Positions 63,755 through 64,000 of a stretch of 64,000 nt of DNA are shown here, piece after piece (positions within the stretch are counted from its first letter, which is position 1; the number at the start of each line of letters is the position of its first letter). The DNA comes from Mycobacterium gordonae. GTDB taxonomy: Bacteria > Actinomycetota > Actinomycetes > Mycobacteriales > Mycobacteriaceae. Location of the stretch: the NCBI RefSeq assembly GCF_002101675.1, contig NZ_LQOY01000022.1, forward strand, positions 1 to 64,000, in the 5' to 3' direction. The translations under genes were made by a program, and so were the position numbers. The notes under the pieces were generated by a model that did not search any database, had not been told where the DNA came from, and saw only the letters and a program-made list of their open reading frames with translations.

Positions 63755-64000
63755 GTGCGCCGCAACACCGCTTTGGCGTGGATTCTGGTTGCTCTGGCGG
63801 CCTCCGGTTGCCTTGGCGCCAGGCACGCTTCCGCTCCGTCGATCAACGACGAAGTCCGGGTGGGCGAGTTGGCGTTCACCGTGACGTCGATCAACCTCGG
63901 GGTCCCGGCGACCGGCCACCGAACGGTTCAGGGCGTCTTCCACGTCGTCAACCTGATGGTCCAGAACAAGGGGGACCGGCCGCGATCTGTTTTCTGCCAG
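63755..64000 (+). CDS. Probable lipoprotein with a DUF4352-like domain, cut by the right edge
   Basis: From GTG 63755 the frame stays open to the window end (82 residues). A signal peptide (RRNTALAWILVALAASG) ends in the lipobox AASGC with the lipid-bearing Cys at 19. The mature part, VRVGELAFTVTSINLG and VFHVVNLMVQNKGDRP, has the strand pattern of the DUF4352/telokin-like immunoglobulin fold, as in MPT63-type secreted proteins. In M. tuberculosis the position after Rv2704 leads directly to sigA, so this gene is an addition. Confidence 0.7.
   Translation, partial: MRRNTALAWILVALAASGCLGARHASAPSINDEVRVGELAFTVTSINLGVPATGHRTVQGVFHVVNLMVQNKGDRPRSVFCQ

Overview
The window is a piece of chromosome from a Mycobacterium, most likely a slow-growing nontuberculous species. 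The DNA is GC-rich, with many GTG starts. It carries a complete PE_PGRS gene and the tail of another glycine-rich gene. From about 12.9 kb to the right edge it follows, gene by gene and reversed, the M. tuberculosis order from thyX (Rv2754c) to the Rv2704 homologue. Rv numbers are from memory of that genome. The species cannot be assigned by eye. I saw no rRNA, tRNA, CRISPR array or insertion sequence.

Bases 1-12.7 kb are accessory DNA and hold a defence-like locus. A divergent coiled-coil protein with a degenerate nuclease-like C-terminus comes first. It is followed by a helix-turn-helix protein that looks like an N6-adenine methyltransferase stripped of its catalytic motifs but keeping an HsdS-like end. 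Then come hsdM, hsdS, a tiny ORF coupled to hsdS, a 41-bp palindrome, an AlbA_2/GHKL regulator and hsdR, and a convergent unknown gene. M. tuberculosis has hsdM next to a truncated hsdS and no hsdR at the matching place, so this looks like a fuller version of that locus. Three 58-bp hairpin repeats join it to thyX.

Bases 12.9-31 kb hold thyX, dapA, RNase J, a methyltransferase/SDR/monooxygenase trio, a four-domain anti-sigma-factor regulator of the Rv1364c type, ftsK, argA, pgsA3 and the clgR-pspA-pspM envelope-stress operon. That operon has a SigE-type promoter and lacks the fourth gene (Rv2742c). PE_PGRS47, ephG, a glycosyltransferase, a DUF3046 gene and an intact FhuF-like iron-sulfur gene follow.

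Bases 31-47 kb hold recA (no intein) and recX, miaB, membrane and DUF349 proteins, a receptor Ser/Thr kinase absent from the M. tuberculosis order, two tandem DMT-type membrane proteins, miaA, dapF, hflX, fadE20 and terC.

Bases 47-64 kb hold an LGFP-repeat cell-wall protein, lexA and chiZ with SOS and PafBC-type sites between them, nrdR, a nitrobindin-like protein, a PhzF protein, a hydrolase, a PAC2 protein, an extra trypsin-like lipoprotein, sthA, a DUF4192 protein, ideR, sigB, small conserved genes, a YihY membrane protein, a RidA protein and a lipoprotein cut by the right edge. DNA-damage control (recA, recX, lexA, chiZ, nrdR) and envelope or oxidative stress control (clgR-psp, sigB, ideR) recur through the syntenic part. 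Many genes have a TANNNT hexamer 6-7 bases before the start codon, which suggests leaderless transcription.
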